DNA from: Chryseosolibacter sp035628595
GTDB lineage: Bacteria > Bacteroidota > Bacteroidia > Cytophagales > Cyclobacteriaceae
Length of the DNA stretch: 64,000 nucleotides
Reading direction: 5' to 3'
NCBI GenBank assembly: GCA_035628595.1
Contig: DASPJN010000267.1
Coordinates: 1 to 64,000 of the forward strand
Part shown: one piece after another, positions 37,103 to 46,271 of the stretch
Position numbering within the stretch: position 1 is the stretch's first letter
Layout of the letters: each line of letters starts with the position of its first letter
Notes under the pieces: model-generated
Told to the model about the DNA's origin: nothing
Databases searched by the model: none
Seen by the model: only the letters and a program-made list of their open reading frames with translations
Position numbers and translations under genes: made by a program

Positions 37103-37747
37103 TTATGCAATCGCGCAAAAAGGATTTGTCTTTTTTTCGTGTCCGATGGTTGTTTCGGGTCCATGCCCCGGATAAACAATGACAGCATCAGGAAGCGTAA
37201 ATAGTTTTTGGTGGATGCTGTTGATGAGAACACTGTAGTTTCCACCCGGGAGATCTGTTCTACCGATGCTGTTATAAAACAATACGTCGCCGCTGATGAG
37301 GGTTCTTGTGCCTTCCTGATAAAAGGCGATATGGCCAGGTGCGTGGCCTGGAACGAAAAGCACTTTCAATGCCTGTGTTCCGAATGTAACTACATCACCT
37401 TCCTCGAGAAATGAGTCGGGGAGCGTCTCCGAATATTTCACCATACCATAGTTCGGAGCATAAACTTTTACAGCTCTAAGCACCGGCTCATCTGCTGCAT
37501 GCATCAAAAACTTTACGCCAAAAGTGTTCTTAACAAAATAGTTTCCGAGTACGTGGTCGATGTGACAATGTGTGTTGAGGAGATACTTGACTGTCAGTTT
37601 ATTGTCATCGATGAAAGATTTCAATTCGAGCTCCTCTGACGGTTCATAACAACCAGGATCAACAATCACACATTCACCCGTTTCGTCATACAACACATAC
37701 GTATTCTCCTGAAACGGATTAAAAACAAATGACTTGATTTGGAGCAT
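37103..37747 (-). CDS. MBL-fold metallo-hydrolase (glyoxalase II-like)
   Basis: 214-aa cytoplasmic metallo-beta-lactamase-fold hydrolase. The metal motif HxHxDH is intact as THCHIDHVLGN (His60, His62, Asp64, His65), followed by the third-ligand region VPGHAPGHIAFY and VYPGHGPETTIGHEK. The size fits the glyoxalase-II-like group that hydrolyses thioesters. It is the first gene of the minus-strand run through pssA and porU and has a promoter box 14 bp upstream. The substrate is unknown. Confidence 0.92.
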   Translation of the reverse strand: MLQIKSFVFNPFQENTYVLYDETGECVIVDPGCYEPSEELELKSFIDDNKLTVKYLLNTHCHIDHVLGNYFVKNTFGVKFLMHAADEPVLRAVKVYAPNYGMVKYSETLPDSFLEEGDVVTFGTQALKVLFVPGHAPGHIAFYQEGTRTLISGDVLFYNSIGRTDLPGGNYSVLINSIHQKLFTLPDAVIVYPGHGPETTIGHEKKTNPFCAIA

Positions 37748-37761
37748 GTTTTAGTTTCTTT

Positions 37762-37769
37762 CAAAAATA
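37762..37769 (-). promoter_or_regulatory. Bacteroidota promoter -7 box (MBL-pssA-porUV run)
   Basis: TATTTTTG on the minus strand, 14 bp before the MBL ATG, fits TAnnTTTG. The implied leader is very short. It lies in the divergent region shared with the FAD oxidoreductase gene. Confidence 0.5.
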
Positions 37770-37802
37770 GAATGCTTTTTTGCATCCGTCCAATTTTATT
37801 TA

Positions 37803-38879
37803 ATGGCAGAGGATCAACCAACACAAAAGATTGTCGATTATCTGATTATAGGACAGGGCCTTGCCGGTTCGTTGGTTGCATATCAGGCGCTCAAGCGGAA
37901 TAAGCGAATACATGTCATCGATCTGCCGGAGAATAATCACTGTACGAAGGTTGCACCCGGATTGTTTAATCCTGTTACTGGTCAGAATTTGGTTAAGAGC
38001 TGGTTAACGGATCTTGTTTTTCCATATCTCCATGATTTTTATCCTGAGTTAGAGCAGGTAACGGGCAAACGTTTCTTTTATAGTCTGCCTCTCTATCGAC
38101 CATTCTCAAATATTAGCGAACAGAACGACTGGATGGCTAAAAGCGCTGATCCCGTTTATAGCGAAATACTTGAAAAAATTTACGGCAACACCGTGTTCCC
38201 TGAGTTAAACGATCCGCACGGTGGATTGTTATTGAAATATTGCGGTTTCATTGATACTTCCGTGATGCTGGAGGCGGTACGTAAAGTACTCATTGATCAC
38301 GGAGCGTTTACTTCTGAAAACTTTGATCACCAGCGCTTAGATGTTGATTCGACAGGCGTGTCCTACAGTGGTATTCGGGCTTTAAAAATAGTCTTCTGTG
38401 AGGGAGCGCATGTTTCACACAACCCGTGGTTTAGTCGGCTTCCGATCAGGCCATTAAAAGGCGAGATTTTAGAAATAAAAACTGCTTTTTCGAAGCAAGT
38501 TATTGTTAATCGGGGCGTTTATATGGTGCCCTCACCGCACGGAATGAACTGGCGGGTGGGCTCAACCTATGTTTTGAAGAATCCGACACCGGTAACCACA
38601 GAAAATGGAAGGCACGAAATAGAAATGAAACTTCAATCCATTTATACGCAGCGTTTCGAAGTGACCGGGCACGAATGGGGCATTAGGCCCACGACCGTAG
38701 ACAGAAGGCCCATAATCGGGGCGCATCCTAAATCGGAACGAATCGTTATTTTCAATGGCTTAGGAACCAAAGGCGTCAGTTTGGCACCTTATTTTTCAGA
38801 GATGTTAATTCACTGGCTAGACGGCAAAACAACCCTGAATTCAGAGGTTGATGTTACTCGGTATAAATCATTATATTGA
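37803..38879 (+). CDS. FAD-dependent oxidoreductase (DAO family)
   Basis: 358-aa flavoprotein with the N-terminal dinucleotide motif YLIIGQGLAGSLVAYQALK and the C-terminal FAD loop FNGLGTKGVSLAPYFSEM, as in D-amino-acid-oxidase-like enzymes. It has no signal peptide. It is divergent from the MBL gene and immediately upstream of a large secreted propeller/barrel gene. The substrate amine or amino acid cannot be told. Confidence 0.88.
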   Translation: MAEDQPTQKIVDYLIIGQGLAGSLVAYQALKRNKRIHVIDLPENNHCTKVAPGLFNPVTGQNLVKSWLTDLVFPYLHDFYPELEQVTGKRFFYSLPLYRPFSNISEQNDWMAKSADPVYSEILEKIYGNTVFPELNDPHGGLLLKYCGFIDTSVMLEAVRKVLIDHGAFTSENFDHQRLDVDSTGVSYSGIRALKIVFCEGAHVSHNPWFSRLPIRPLKGEILEIKTAFSKQVIVNRGVYMVPSPHGMNWRVGSTYVLKNPTPVTTENGRHEIEMKLQSIYTQRFEVTGHEWGIRPTTVDRRPIIGAHPKSERIVIFNGLGTKGVSLAPYFSEMLIHWLDGKTTLNSEVDVTRYKSLY

Positions 38880-38895
38880 CTTCCCCAAGTGTCAT

Positions 38896-41800
38896 ATGTC
38901 TTTTAAACGCTTATTTTTTACAATTTTCACCGTATCACTGCTACATATCGCTTATGTGGCGAATGGTCAGTACCTGCCCGAGACTTTTGGAAAAAACCGG
39001 ATCCAGTACAAACAATTTGATTGGCAATATTTAAGCGGTGAGAATTTTGACGTCTACTATTACGGGAAGAGCAGGGCGGTCGCGCAAAATTCCCTTGAAT
39101 ACCTTGAATCCGAGTTCGACCGGATTACTGATCTGATCGGCTATCCACCGTATTTCAAAACAAAAGTTTTCCTGTATAATTCTCTGACCGATCTCCGTCA
39201 AAGTAATGTTGGCCTGAACAGGACAGTTTTTAACGTGAATGGTGAAACAGAATTCATCAAGCCTTATGTGGAGGTAGCCAATATTGGCGCTGCGCAGGAA
39301 TTCAAGGAGGAGTTACTGCTGCGCATTTCACAGTTGATGGTGGATGAAATGATGTTCGGTGGTTCTTTGAAGGATATTTTTCAGAGCTCGATTCTCATGA
39401 ATCTTCCGGAATGGTTTGTTGACGGCGCAGCCTTATACGTGGCAAAAGGATGGAGTACGGAAATGGACGATTATATCCGTGCCGTTATGAACAGAAGAAA
39501 GGTAAAGAAAATTGGGCGACTGGAGGGGATTGAAGCCGCGCTCGCAGGGCAATCCGTCTGGAATTTTATTGCAGAAAAATATGGTAAGAGCAGTGTCGGA
39601 AATATTCTGAACTACACGAGGATTACGCGCAACGAAGAAAAAAGTGTTTTGATTACGCTGGGTGTATCATTTAAGCAGTTGATGAACGAATGGTATGAAT
39701 ACTACTCTGAAATGGAATCCCGGACAGCACAATCATACGAAAAACCTGATGACGCAAAATATTTCACCAATCCTCAGAACAAGACAACTTCATTCACCAC
39801 GATAAAAATCAGTCCTGACGGGAGATATCTTGCCTATGCGGTAAATGATCGCGGCAGATATATTGTTAAAGTCCGGTCGCTGGAGAACGGCCGGGAGAAA
39901 ACAATTCTTTCCGGGGGAACGAAGGTTATCAATCAACGGGTTGACTATACGCATCCGCTCATCAGCTGGGCTGATGTCAATACCCTCGGCGTTATCGGTG
40001 TAAAAAAAGGTGAATATGTTTTCTGGTTATATGATTTGAAAACAAATTCAAAGCTACCGCGAGAGCTTGATCGTTTTAATAACATCCGAAGTCTCAATTT
40101 CAGTGACAACGGAAGACTTGTGATCCTGAGTGCGGATGTTGATGGTAAGAACGATCTGTATCTTCTTAGCAGTCGGCGAGATCGTGTTCGCACGTTAACG
40201 AATGATCTGTATGACGATCTTGATCCGTCATTTATTCCAGGGTCCAACCGCATTGTATTCAGCTCTAACAGGCCAACTGATTCGCTTAAATCCTTAACGA
40301 AGCCGCAGTTTGGAAAAATGCCTGAGAACTACAATCTGTTTGTTTACGATCTCGACACAACAAAGAACTTATTGAAGCGGATTACGAATACGCTGAGCAA
40401 GGATGTTCAGCCTATCGCGCTCGATAACGATAACTTCTTTTATCTATCAGATCAGCGGGGAATTGTTAATCTCTTTAAATACAACCGTTCATCCGGAATT
40501 TATACGCAGGTTACGAACTACTCAACCAGCATCAAGGATTACGACCTCAACTTTCAACATAACATTCTCACTTTTGTGAGCAATCGCAGGATGCGAGAAC
40601 AGATATACATTGAACGTGATTTCAATTTTAACAGACAAGTGTTTACGCCGGCAACGCGCAGGAAGGAGCTTCAACAAGCGCGAGTTGTCCGCGAAAAAAG
40701 AAAACAGGAAGAAAATAAAAACATGAGCATTAAGGATCTCCTGAATGCGCGGTTAAAAGAAACGGAGGCTCAACGGGATACGCTGCAAGAAGAGAATCTT
40801 GAAGAGCCGGTCATTGAAAGCGATACTATTCCAGCATTGCCTGATACAATTGCTGTCGAGGTTGTAAATACTGACAACTACGAATTCGCAGAAACGCCGG
40901 TAAAAAAGGAAGATGCAGTTAGTACTGATAACTATCAATTTGAGGACGAAGCTGAAAAACAAACCCAGGCGGGCGAGTCTTTTCTTTCGCGGTATATGAA
41001 GGCGAGGGAGAAGAATAAGATAACCGGACCTTTTCCCTATGAAAATAAATTCAGCGCCGACAACCTCGTGACTTCTCTCGTTATAGATCCACTGCGCGGG
41101 CTTGGCATTTTGCTGGAAACACAAATGAATGATATGCTGGAAAATTACCGTTTCAACGGTGGTATTATGACAACGCTTGATCTCAAGGAAGGTGACGTGT
41201 TCGCTGAATTCCAGTTCTTACCAAGATTCCTTGACTTCAGCGCCAGATTTGATCGGAAGGCGGTCAGATGGTCTCCAAATTCATCTGCGCATGAATTCAA
41301 ATACACGATGCACAGGTTAGAGCTCGGTGTTGCGTTCCCTTTTTCCGATCGGATGAGGCTTACGCTAAAACCTTTTGGGGCAATTACGTATTCCATCGAT
41401 CTCGGGGAACAACCCTTCCCAGCTGGTCCCCCCAACGCCACTTCGACACATCATTATTATGCTGGGGCTAAGACAGAGTTGGTGTACGACAATTCAGTTA
41501 CAACCGGCATGAACCTGATGGAAGGTACGCGTGGCAAACTTTCACTTACACACTACGAAGGTCTTGATGCGGGTGAGAACAGCTTCAGCCGCGCGGCTGT
41601 TGATCTGCGACATTATCAGAAACTATATAAGGAAATTGTATTTGCCGTCAGAGGGTTTGCAGGAACGTATTTCGGTAATGCTCCGAAAAAATTCCTTTTA
41701 GGTGGTATGAATAACTGGCTCTTTAACCGGACGATTACCGATGGTGTGACTGGTGAAGGTGAGCGAAATCCACTCGGCATCGGTTCAGAAACGCAGGACG

Positions 41801-42219
41801 TTCTTTTTGTTGAGTATGCAACAAATCTGCGCGGTTTCGATTACGCAACGCTTTTTGGAAACAGTGTGATGCTGATGAATGCAGAACTTCGCATTCCATT
41901 GATCAGAGCACTGACAAACGGACCGATAGCATCGAACTTTTTCAGAAACCTGCAGTTTGTCGGATTCTATGATATCGGGACAAGCTGGTCCGGTTCGCCA
42001 CCATTCTCAGATGAAACGAGCGTAAGCTATGATGTTATCAAATCGGGTCCAATTACCGCACGCATTAAGAATTATCTAAACCCATGGTTGTATAGCTACG
42101 GGGTTGGCGCGCGCACTGTTGTATTTGGTTACTATGTGAAGTTTGACGTCGCATGGCCAGTTGAGAACTATGAAGTTGGTAAACCAAGAGGTTTCCTTAC
42201 GCTTGGATTTGATTTCTGA
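38896..42219 (+). CDS. Secreted beta-propeller / outer-membrane barrel protein
   Basis: 1107-aa protein. The frame opens at 38848 inside the previous gene, but the ATG at 38896 begins the signal peptide (MSFKRLFFTIFTVSLLHIAY to about residue 25, VANGQ). Regions: 25-270, a domain like gluzincin peptidase-MA (LPEWFVDGAALYVAKGW) whose HExxH position reads RISQLMVDE, so no zinc site; about 290-600, TolB/WD40-type propeller blades (TTIKISPDGRYLAYAVND, DLDPSFIPGSNRIVFSSNRP); 620-715, a charged low-complexity linker; 730-1107, beta strands of an Omp85-like outer-membrane barrel. Function unknown; probably an outer-membrane assembly or binding protein. Confidence 0.85.
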   Translation: MSFKRLFFTIFTVSLLHIAYVANGQYLPETFGKNRIQYKQFDWQYLSGENFDVYYYGKSRAVAQNSLEYLESEFDRITDLIGYPPYFKTKVFLYNSLTDLRQSNVGLNRTVFNVNGETEFIKPYVEVANIGAAQEFKEELLLRISQLMVDEMMFGGSLKDIFQSSILMNLPEWFVDGAALYVAKGWSTEMDDYIRAVMNRRKVKKIGRLEGIEAALAGQSVWNFIAEKYGKSSVGNILNYTRITRNEEKSVLITLGVSFKQLMNEWYEYYSEMESRTAQSYEKPDDAKYFTNPQNKTTSFTTIKISPDGRYLAYAVNDRGRYIVKVRSLENGREKTILSGGTKVINQRVDYTHPLISWADVNTLGVIGVKKGEYVFWLYDLKTNSKLPRELDRFNNIRSLNFSDNGRLVILSADVDGKNDLYLLSSRRDRVRTLTNDLYDDLDPSFIPGSNRIVFSSNRPTDSLKSLTKPQFGKMPENYNLFVYDLDTTKNLLKRITNTLSKDVQPIALDNDNFFYLSDQRGIVNLFKYNRSSGIYTQVTNYSTSIKDYDLNFQHNILTFVSNRRMREQIYIERDFNFNRQVFTPATRRKELQQARVVREKRKQEENKNMSIKDLLNARLKETEAQRDTLQEENLEEPVIESDTIPALPDTIAVEVVNTDNYEFAETPVKKEDAVSTDNYQFEDEAEKQTQAGESFLSRYMKAREKNKITGPFPYENKFSADNLVTSLVIDPLRGLGILLETQMNDMLENYRFNGGIMTTLDLKEGDVFAEFQFLPRFLDFSARFDRKAVRWSPNSSAHEFKYTMHRLELGVAFPFSDRMRLTLKPFGAITYSIDLGEQPFPAGPPNATSTHHYYAGAKTELVYDNSVTTGMNLMEGTRGKLSLTHYEGLDAGENSFSRAAVDLRHYQKLYKEIVFAVRGFAGTYFGNAPKKFLLGGMNNWLFNRTITDGVTGEGERNPLGIGSETQDVLFVEYATNLRGFDYATLFGNSVMLMNAELRIPLIRALTNGPIASNFFRNLQFVGFYDIGTSWSGSPPFSDETSVSYDVIKSGPITARIKNYLNPWLYSYGVGARTVVFGYYVKFDVAWPVENYEVGKPRGFLTLGFDF

Positions 42220-42263
42220 GAAAGTACCATCATCTTGCAAGCTTCTGTTAAACGAACAACGCA

Positions 42264-43142
42264 ATGATAAAATCAATGACTGGATTCGGTCAGCAATCTC
42301 TTGATGATGGCCAATCCCAGATTTACGTTGAAGTAAAAAGCCTCAATTCGAAATTTCTTGATCTTAACCTGAGATTGCCCAAGCAATTTGCTGAGAAGGA
42401 AATTGAAGTAAGAACATTGATTAGCGAGATTCTTGAAAGAGGTAAGGTGTCGGTTGCCATTGAATACGAACGCATCTCCGACAACGCGATCAAGCAGACA
42501 TACAACGAGGATCTCTTCGCCGCGTATTATTCGGAACTCAGGAAGTTAGCCGATAAAGTTGTTGCGCCATACGACGAATTGTTTCAACTGGCGTTGAACT
42601 CACCGGATGTTATTAAAAATAATCAGGATGATTCAATCGGAGAGGATCAGTGGCTCAAAATCAAGGATGCGCTGACACGCGCTCTCAAGCAATGTGACCA
42701 ATTCAGGGTTGACGAGGGTAAGGTGTTGGGAAATATGTTAAAGCAATGTTGCATCTCAATTGAGCAGAACCTTGAAAGCATCAAGGCGCTGGATCCAAAG
42801 AGAGTTGCACGCATTCGTGAGCGATTAAAAAATAACGTCACGTCATTTTTTGGCGAAGAAGGGTTTGATCCAAACAGACTCGAGCAGGAAATTATTTTTT
42901 ATATCGAGAAGCTTGACATAAACGAAGAGAAAGTAAGACTTAAGTCGCACATTGATTATTTCATCCAGGCAGTCAATGAGCCTCAATCCAATGGCAAAAA
43001 GTTAGGATTCATTTCGCAGGAAATCGGGCGCGAGATCAATACAATCGGATCAAAGTCGAACGATGCCGAAATTCAAAAACATGTTGTATTGATGAAGGAG
43101 GAACTCGAAAAAATCAAGGAGCAGCTCAATAATGTTGTGTAG
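42264..43142 (+). CDS. yicC: YicC-family endoribonuclease-like protein
   Basis: 292-aa cytoplasmic protein of the YicC family, with the standard N-terminus MIKSMTGFG and the C-terminal DUF1732 region (RLEQEIIFYIEKLDINEEKVRLKSH-like, then GKKLGFISQEIGREINTIGSKS). Relatives act as RNases. The usual downstream neighbour gmk is not present; the next gene is convergent. Confidence 0.95.
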   Translation: MIKSMTGFGQQSLDDGQSQIYVEVKSLNSKFLDLNLRLPKQFAEKEIEVRTLISEILERGKVSVAIEYERISDNAIKQTYNEDLFAAYYSELRKLADKVVAPYDELFQLALNSPDVIKNNQDDSIGEDQWLKIKDALTRALKQCDQFRVDEGKVLGNMLKQCCISIEQNLESIKALDPKRVARIRERLKNNVTSFFGEEGFDPNRLEQEIIFYIEKLDINEEKVRLKSHIDYFIQAVNEPQSNGKKLGFISQEIGREINTIGSKSNDAEIQKHVVLMKEELEKIKEQLNNVV

Positions 43143-43197
43143 GCCATGTTGCATCCCACCATGCTAGCAGCCAAATAGCCCACCGGGACGCGACTGC

Positions 43198-44358
43198 TCA
43201 AATCAATTTCGCAACCGTGGTAATATATCGCTCCGGCACTTCTCCCTTTACGGCAATCTGGTAATCGTTGTAGCTACACGGAACAATACTATTTCTTGCG
43301 TATTTCTCCCGTCCGTTTAAGTAAGGAACTTCCATCCACCATTTTTCACTGAGCTTACTTTTGTAAAATGAAATTGTCTCGGGCTCCGATGGCATCGACA
43401 CAGTGTACTTAGTGAAGTCGTTGCTTTTGAAATTTGTTTCGTTTTTTCGATGATAGAATCCTTCGATGAAATACCAGATCATGGTTGCAACTACCGACGC
43501 CGTTTTTTTGTGTGCGTCGTCGAAATCAGGATTGTATTCATAAAATCCTGCGGATGAAAGCTTTTCATTCAATCCAGCATACCAGCAGATCTGGCAGGCT
43601 TCTTCGCCAGTGAGGCCGAAAGGTTGCGCGTTACCATTTCCGGGCGCGTCAGTAGATCGTATCGCAGTGATATCAAAAGAGATCAGGTCGGCATTTCTGA
43701 TCGCCGGTTCAATCTCGGTAAGACTTGTGCGAATCTGGCCGATTCTGAATGCCTCGAAATAAAGCTTTTCAAGTACCGATACCGATAGCGGATCAATAAG
43801 GTAAGTTTGGTAGGCCAGATGCGTATAGCTGAACAGATAGTTTGGTTCATGAAGGAGTATCCTGTTGATGTGCTTTTTATTTTCTGCAGGAAATGTTTTG
43901 TCTTCCAGATCCAGGAACGCATCCACATTGAGGAAGCTCACAAGTTTCTCCAGTGTTTCGTAAGCAATGTATTGCCCGTAATCGAGGTCGTGCGACCCGC
44001 CAATTATAATTGGCAGAACATTATTTTCAAGCAACATCCGGCTTACTTCACTTATGCGCGTGTTGGTTTCGTCAAGGTCATGGCCGGGATTAAGATTTCC
44101 TAAATCGACGATCCGGTAGTTACCGCTTCCCCGTTTTAGTTGATACAATTTTTTACGAATTTCATCGGGCCCGTTTGATGTGGCTTCGTTAGTCTGACTG
44201 CCTCTGGATTCGTTTATGCCTAAGATCGCAATGTGCGCACCCCTGTAGTCGGGCATTTTATCCGCGAACACACTGATGCTCTTATAAAAACATGAGGGGG
44301 AAGTTGCTGCCGTGTAAACCTGCTCGTCGACTGGCGAGAAAAAAATTGTAAGATCCAT
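43198..44358 (-). CDS. Arginase/formimidoylglutamase-fold protein, altered metal site
   Basis: 386-aa protein of the ureohydrolase (arginase) fold, of the kind annotated as formimidoylglutamase in Bacteroidota. The start is placed at 44358 (MDLTIFFSPVDEQ); the 25-codon extension to 44433 is hydrophobic and Cys-rich and overlaps a terminator. The three metal motifs are present in position but altered: GGSHDLDYGQ instead of GGxHS, VDAFLDLED instead of DAHxD, and SFDITAIRSTDAPG instead of S-x-D-x-D-x-x-D-P. Loss of the histidine and several aspartates argues against normal Mn-dependent hydrolysis. I believe related Bacteroidota proteins share these changes. The conserved end (WWMEVPYLNG) is extra to arginase. 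Confidence 0.78.
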   Translation of the reverse strand: MDLTIFFSPVDEQVYTAATSPSCFYKSISVFADKMPDYRGAHIAILGINESRGSQTNEATSNGPDEIRKKLYQLKRGSGNYRIVDLGNLNPGHDLDETNTRISEVSRMLLENNVLPIIIGGSHDLDYGQYIAYETLEKLVSFLNVDAFLDLEDKTFPAENKKHINRILLHEPNYLFSYTHLAYQTYLIDPLSVSVLEKLYFEAFRIGQIRTSLTEIEPAIRNADLISFDITAIRSTDAPGNGNAQPFGLTGEEACQICWYAGLNEKLSSAGFYEYNPDFDDAHKKTASVVATMIWYFIEGFYHRKNETNFKSNDFTKYTVSMPSEPETISFYKSKLSEKWWMEVPYLNGREKYARNSIVPCSYNDYQIAVKGEVPERYITTVAKLI

Positions 44359-44424
44359 GCCAATAAATTCTTGTGTGAATATACAGCATGTTTGTTGTAA
44401 AAAGTTGGATTGATGAGCAAAGAA

Positions 44425-44457
44425 CTGCAACACGACCTTTGCCTGGTCGTGTTGCAG
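44425..44457 (-). terminator. Strong terminator hairpin
   Basis: Thirteen-bp perfect stem CTGCAACACGACC (44425-44437) with GGTCGTGTTGCAG (44445-44457), a 7-nt loop, and a T-rich flank on the minus strand (TTCTTTG). It lies 6 bp after the stop of the outer-membrane gene at 44464 and also upstream of the arginase-fold gene, so it ends the first unit and separates the two. Confidence 0.85.
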
Positions 44458-44463
44458 AGGAAG

Positions 44464-45555
44464 CTATTTATTTAAAGTATAGCTGTAGGAAACAGAGACG
44501 AGCCAATCAGCGAAAGCCGCATCACCGTTTTGCCGCTCTCCTGTGATGATTGTACGTTCTTTGTCAATGGTGTTTTGAGTTCTGCTACGAAGCAACGCTA
44601 TCGGTAAATTTAATCCGAAGCGATGGCTGTAATGCACATATCCCACGGAGGGCTCGATCGATAAGATATAACCAGGCCGCCTAAATCCCTCGCTCTTGCC
44701 AATAAGATCTTCGGAAGGTATTCCTTCAAGGCGCCCGCCAGCTCCGAATTGAAATGCATGCGCGGTGGCGACAACGCCAAGTCTGGCCAAAAATTGATCA
44801 GCAACAGAGAAGTGATTTGATTTCTCGATGCCGTCTGAAAGGTTTTGGCTTCTCAGCACGCTATTCGTATTCCTGGGATTAAACAAATAGAGACCAGAGC
44901 CATAAAGTCCGAATTGATGTGTGAAATTATAGTTCAGATTGAATTCCGTGCTTATGCCAACGCCACCATCTCCAAGTTGAATTGATTGGTCAACGACTTT
45001 ATATTCAAGATAGTCATTGCCTTCTTCATCTCTTTTGTGAAAATAGTCCTTTACACGGTAATTACCGGTGGGTAGTTTAACACCGAGTCCAAATGCGACA
45101 TTCATTTTAGAAGTATGGAAGGCGTTGTAATAACCCGTCAGCCGGATGTCACCGAGTCCTTGTGACTGTGTATGAAAACGTTTTTGATCCGGGTTCCGGT
45201 CCAAACCATTTCCGTAGTGTTCATATAATGATGACCTGTCAATGCTTACAAAAGGAATTCCAATGGATGCGCTCCACTTTTTGTTTGCCGTGTAGGTAAC
45301 GCCAATTATGGCTGAGTTGTCATTGTTAATTACTTCGGTGCCGTTCTGAACTCTTTCTACTTCTTCGTGCCGTCCGCGGAAATGTTTGTATGATTTAAAA
45401 TATCGATAGTTAATGGAAACCTGAAATCCACGTGTCGCAGCTGTATCAATTGAGCAAGACGACATATTCTTTACGGCAACGCATCCCTGCGCATGTATTT
45501 CTGAATTCACCGCAAGGATGAAAAATATTATTAAAACGTATAAATACGATTTCAT
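44464..45555 (-). CDS. Outer-membrane beta-barrel protein
   Basis: 363-aa protein with a signal peptide (1-22, ending SEIHAQG). The mature part is alternating aromatic/polar beta strands typical of an outer-membrane barrel, with periodic phrases such as GLGVKLPTGNYRVKDYF, and ends in SVSYSYTLNK. Two Cys near the mature N-terminus (GCVAVKNMSSCS) may form a disulfide. It lies 71 bp after a small membrane-anchored protein gene on the same strand; the pair is bounded by terminators at 46225 and 44425. No specific substrate can be inferred. Confidence 0.78.
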   Translation of the reverse strand: MKSYLYVLIIFFILAVNSEIHAQGCVAVKNMSSCSIDTAATRGFQVSINYRYFKSYKHFRGRHEEVERVQNGTEVINNDNSAIIGVTYTANKKWSASIGIPFVSIDRSSLYEHYGNGLDRNPDQKRFHTQSQGLGDIRLTGYYNAFHTSKMNVAFGLGVKLPTGNYRVKDYFHKRDEEGNDYLEYKVVDQSIQLGDGGVGISTEFNLNYNFTHQFGLYGSGLYLFNPRNTNSVLRSQNLSDGIEKSNHFSVADQFLARLGVVATAHAFQFGAGGRLEGIPSEDLIGKSEGFRRPGYILSIEPSVGYVHYSHRFGLNLPIALLRSRTQNTIDKERTIITGERQNGDAAFADWLVSVSYSYTLNK

Positions 45556-45626
45556 TTTTTTGAATTTTTAAGGTAAAAGAATAGAAATAACCCGCGAAAT
45601 AATTCCGCGGTCAGATAAGTAGTACC

Positions 45627-46169
45627 TTACCCTTCCGGCGGTGGCGAGATTATTTTTTGGTGGCGGTCAAGAATAGAGCTTGAGCAAGCAGTGAAAGACA
45701 GATTAATAAGAAGAGGGTGCCGTTCTGCCAATATTGGAGTATGGGTTTCGTGATAGTCTTTCGATAATTTGCTCAAAAATGACATTGTTTGGCTGTCTGA
45801 ATCGGAGGCGTTGTTCGTAAGTTTTCCGTAATCATACATCACCTTCGTCAGCCTTTTTTCTACATGATTTTTCAAACAAACGATGTAAAGCGTGTCATTT
45901 TTATATTGCGATTTGACGAGCGTGTAGAACTCCCCATTGTATTCAAATTTTCCCATTGCCCGCTCAAACCCTCTTTGGTTGATTAAAGGATACGGCAACC
46001 CCATGGGAATCTTCAATTCGATAGTCTGGTATTCGGCGATATCACCCGTCTCAATTTTAATCATTAGGTTGCTATTGGACTGTATGCGCAAAGCCCAAAA
46101 GAGTATGTAATAACCTCCAAGATTGAACAGGAAAAGAGCGAGAATAATAAAAGTAATGACTTTCTTCAA
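45627..46169 (-). CDS. Membrane-anchored hypothetical protein
   Basis: 180-aa protein with an N-terminal hydrophobic signal or anchor (MKKVITFIILALFLFNLGGY) and a polar domain expected outside the cytoplasm. It ends with CSSSILDRHQKIISPPPEG, a Pro-rich tail that I associate with small accessory genes of Bacteroidota metal-uptake loci. No family is recognised. It is probably in one operon with the outer-membrane barrel gene downstream (71-bp gap). Confidence 0.65.
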   Translation of the reverse strand: MKKVITFIILALFLFNLGGYYILFWALRIQSNSNLMIKIETGDIAEYQTIELKIPMGLPYPLINQRGFERAMGKFEYNGEFYTLVKSQYKNDTLYIVCLKNHVEKRLTKVMYDYGKLTNNASDSDSQTMSFLSKLSKDYHETHTPILAERHPLLINLSFTACSSSILDRHQKIISPPPEG

Positions 46170-46224
46170 AGAAATAGATGTCAGGGTACGATGATAACGC
46201 TTTTTTGAATAAAAGTCAAGAAGA

Positions 46225-46243
46225 ACGGCTCCGTCTGAGCCGT
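46225..46243 (-). terminator. Terminator of the methionine operon
   Basis: ACGGCTC (46225-46231) pairs with GAGCCGT (46237-46243) around 5 nt; on the minus strand the stem is followed by TCTTCTTGACTTTT. It lies 28 bp after the hom stop. The T tract is interrupted, so efficiency is uncertain. Confidence 0.6.
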
Positions 46244-46271
46244 CCTAACCCTAAACTAACTGAGAAAAGTT

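Noticed and set aside
45580..45615. Inverted repeat CCGCG...CGCGG between the small protein and barrel genes
   Set aside because: Five-bp stem with no T tract; too weak to call a terminator.
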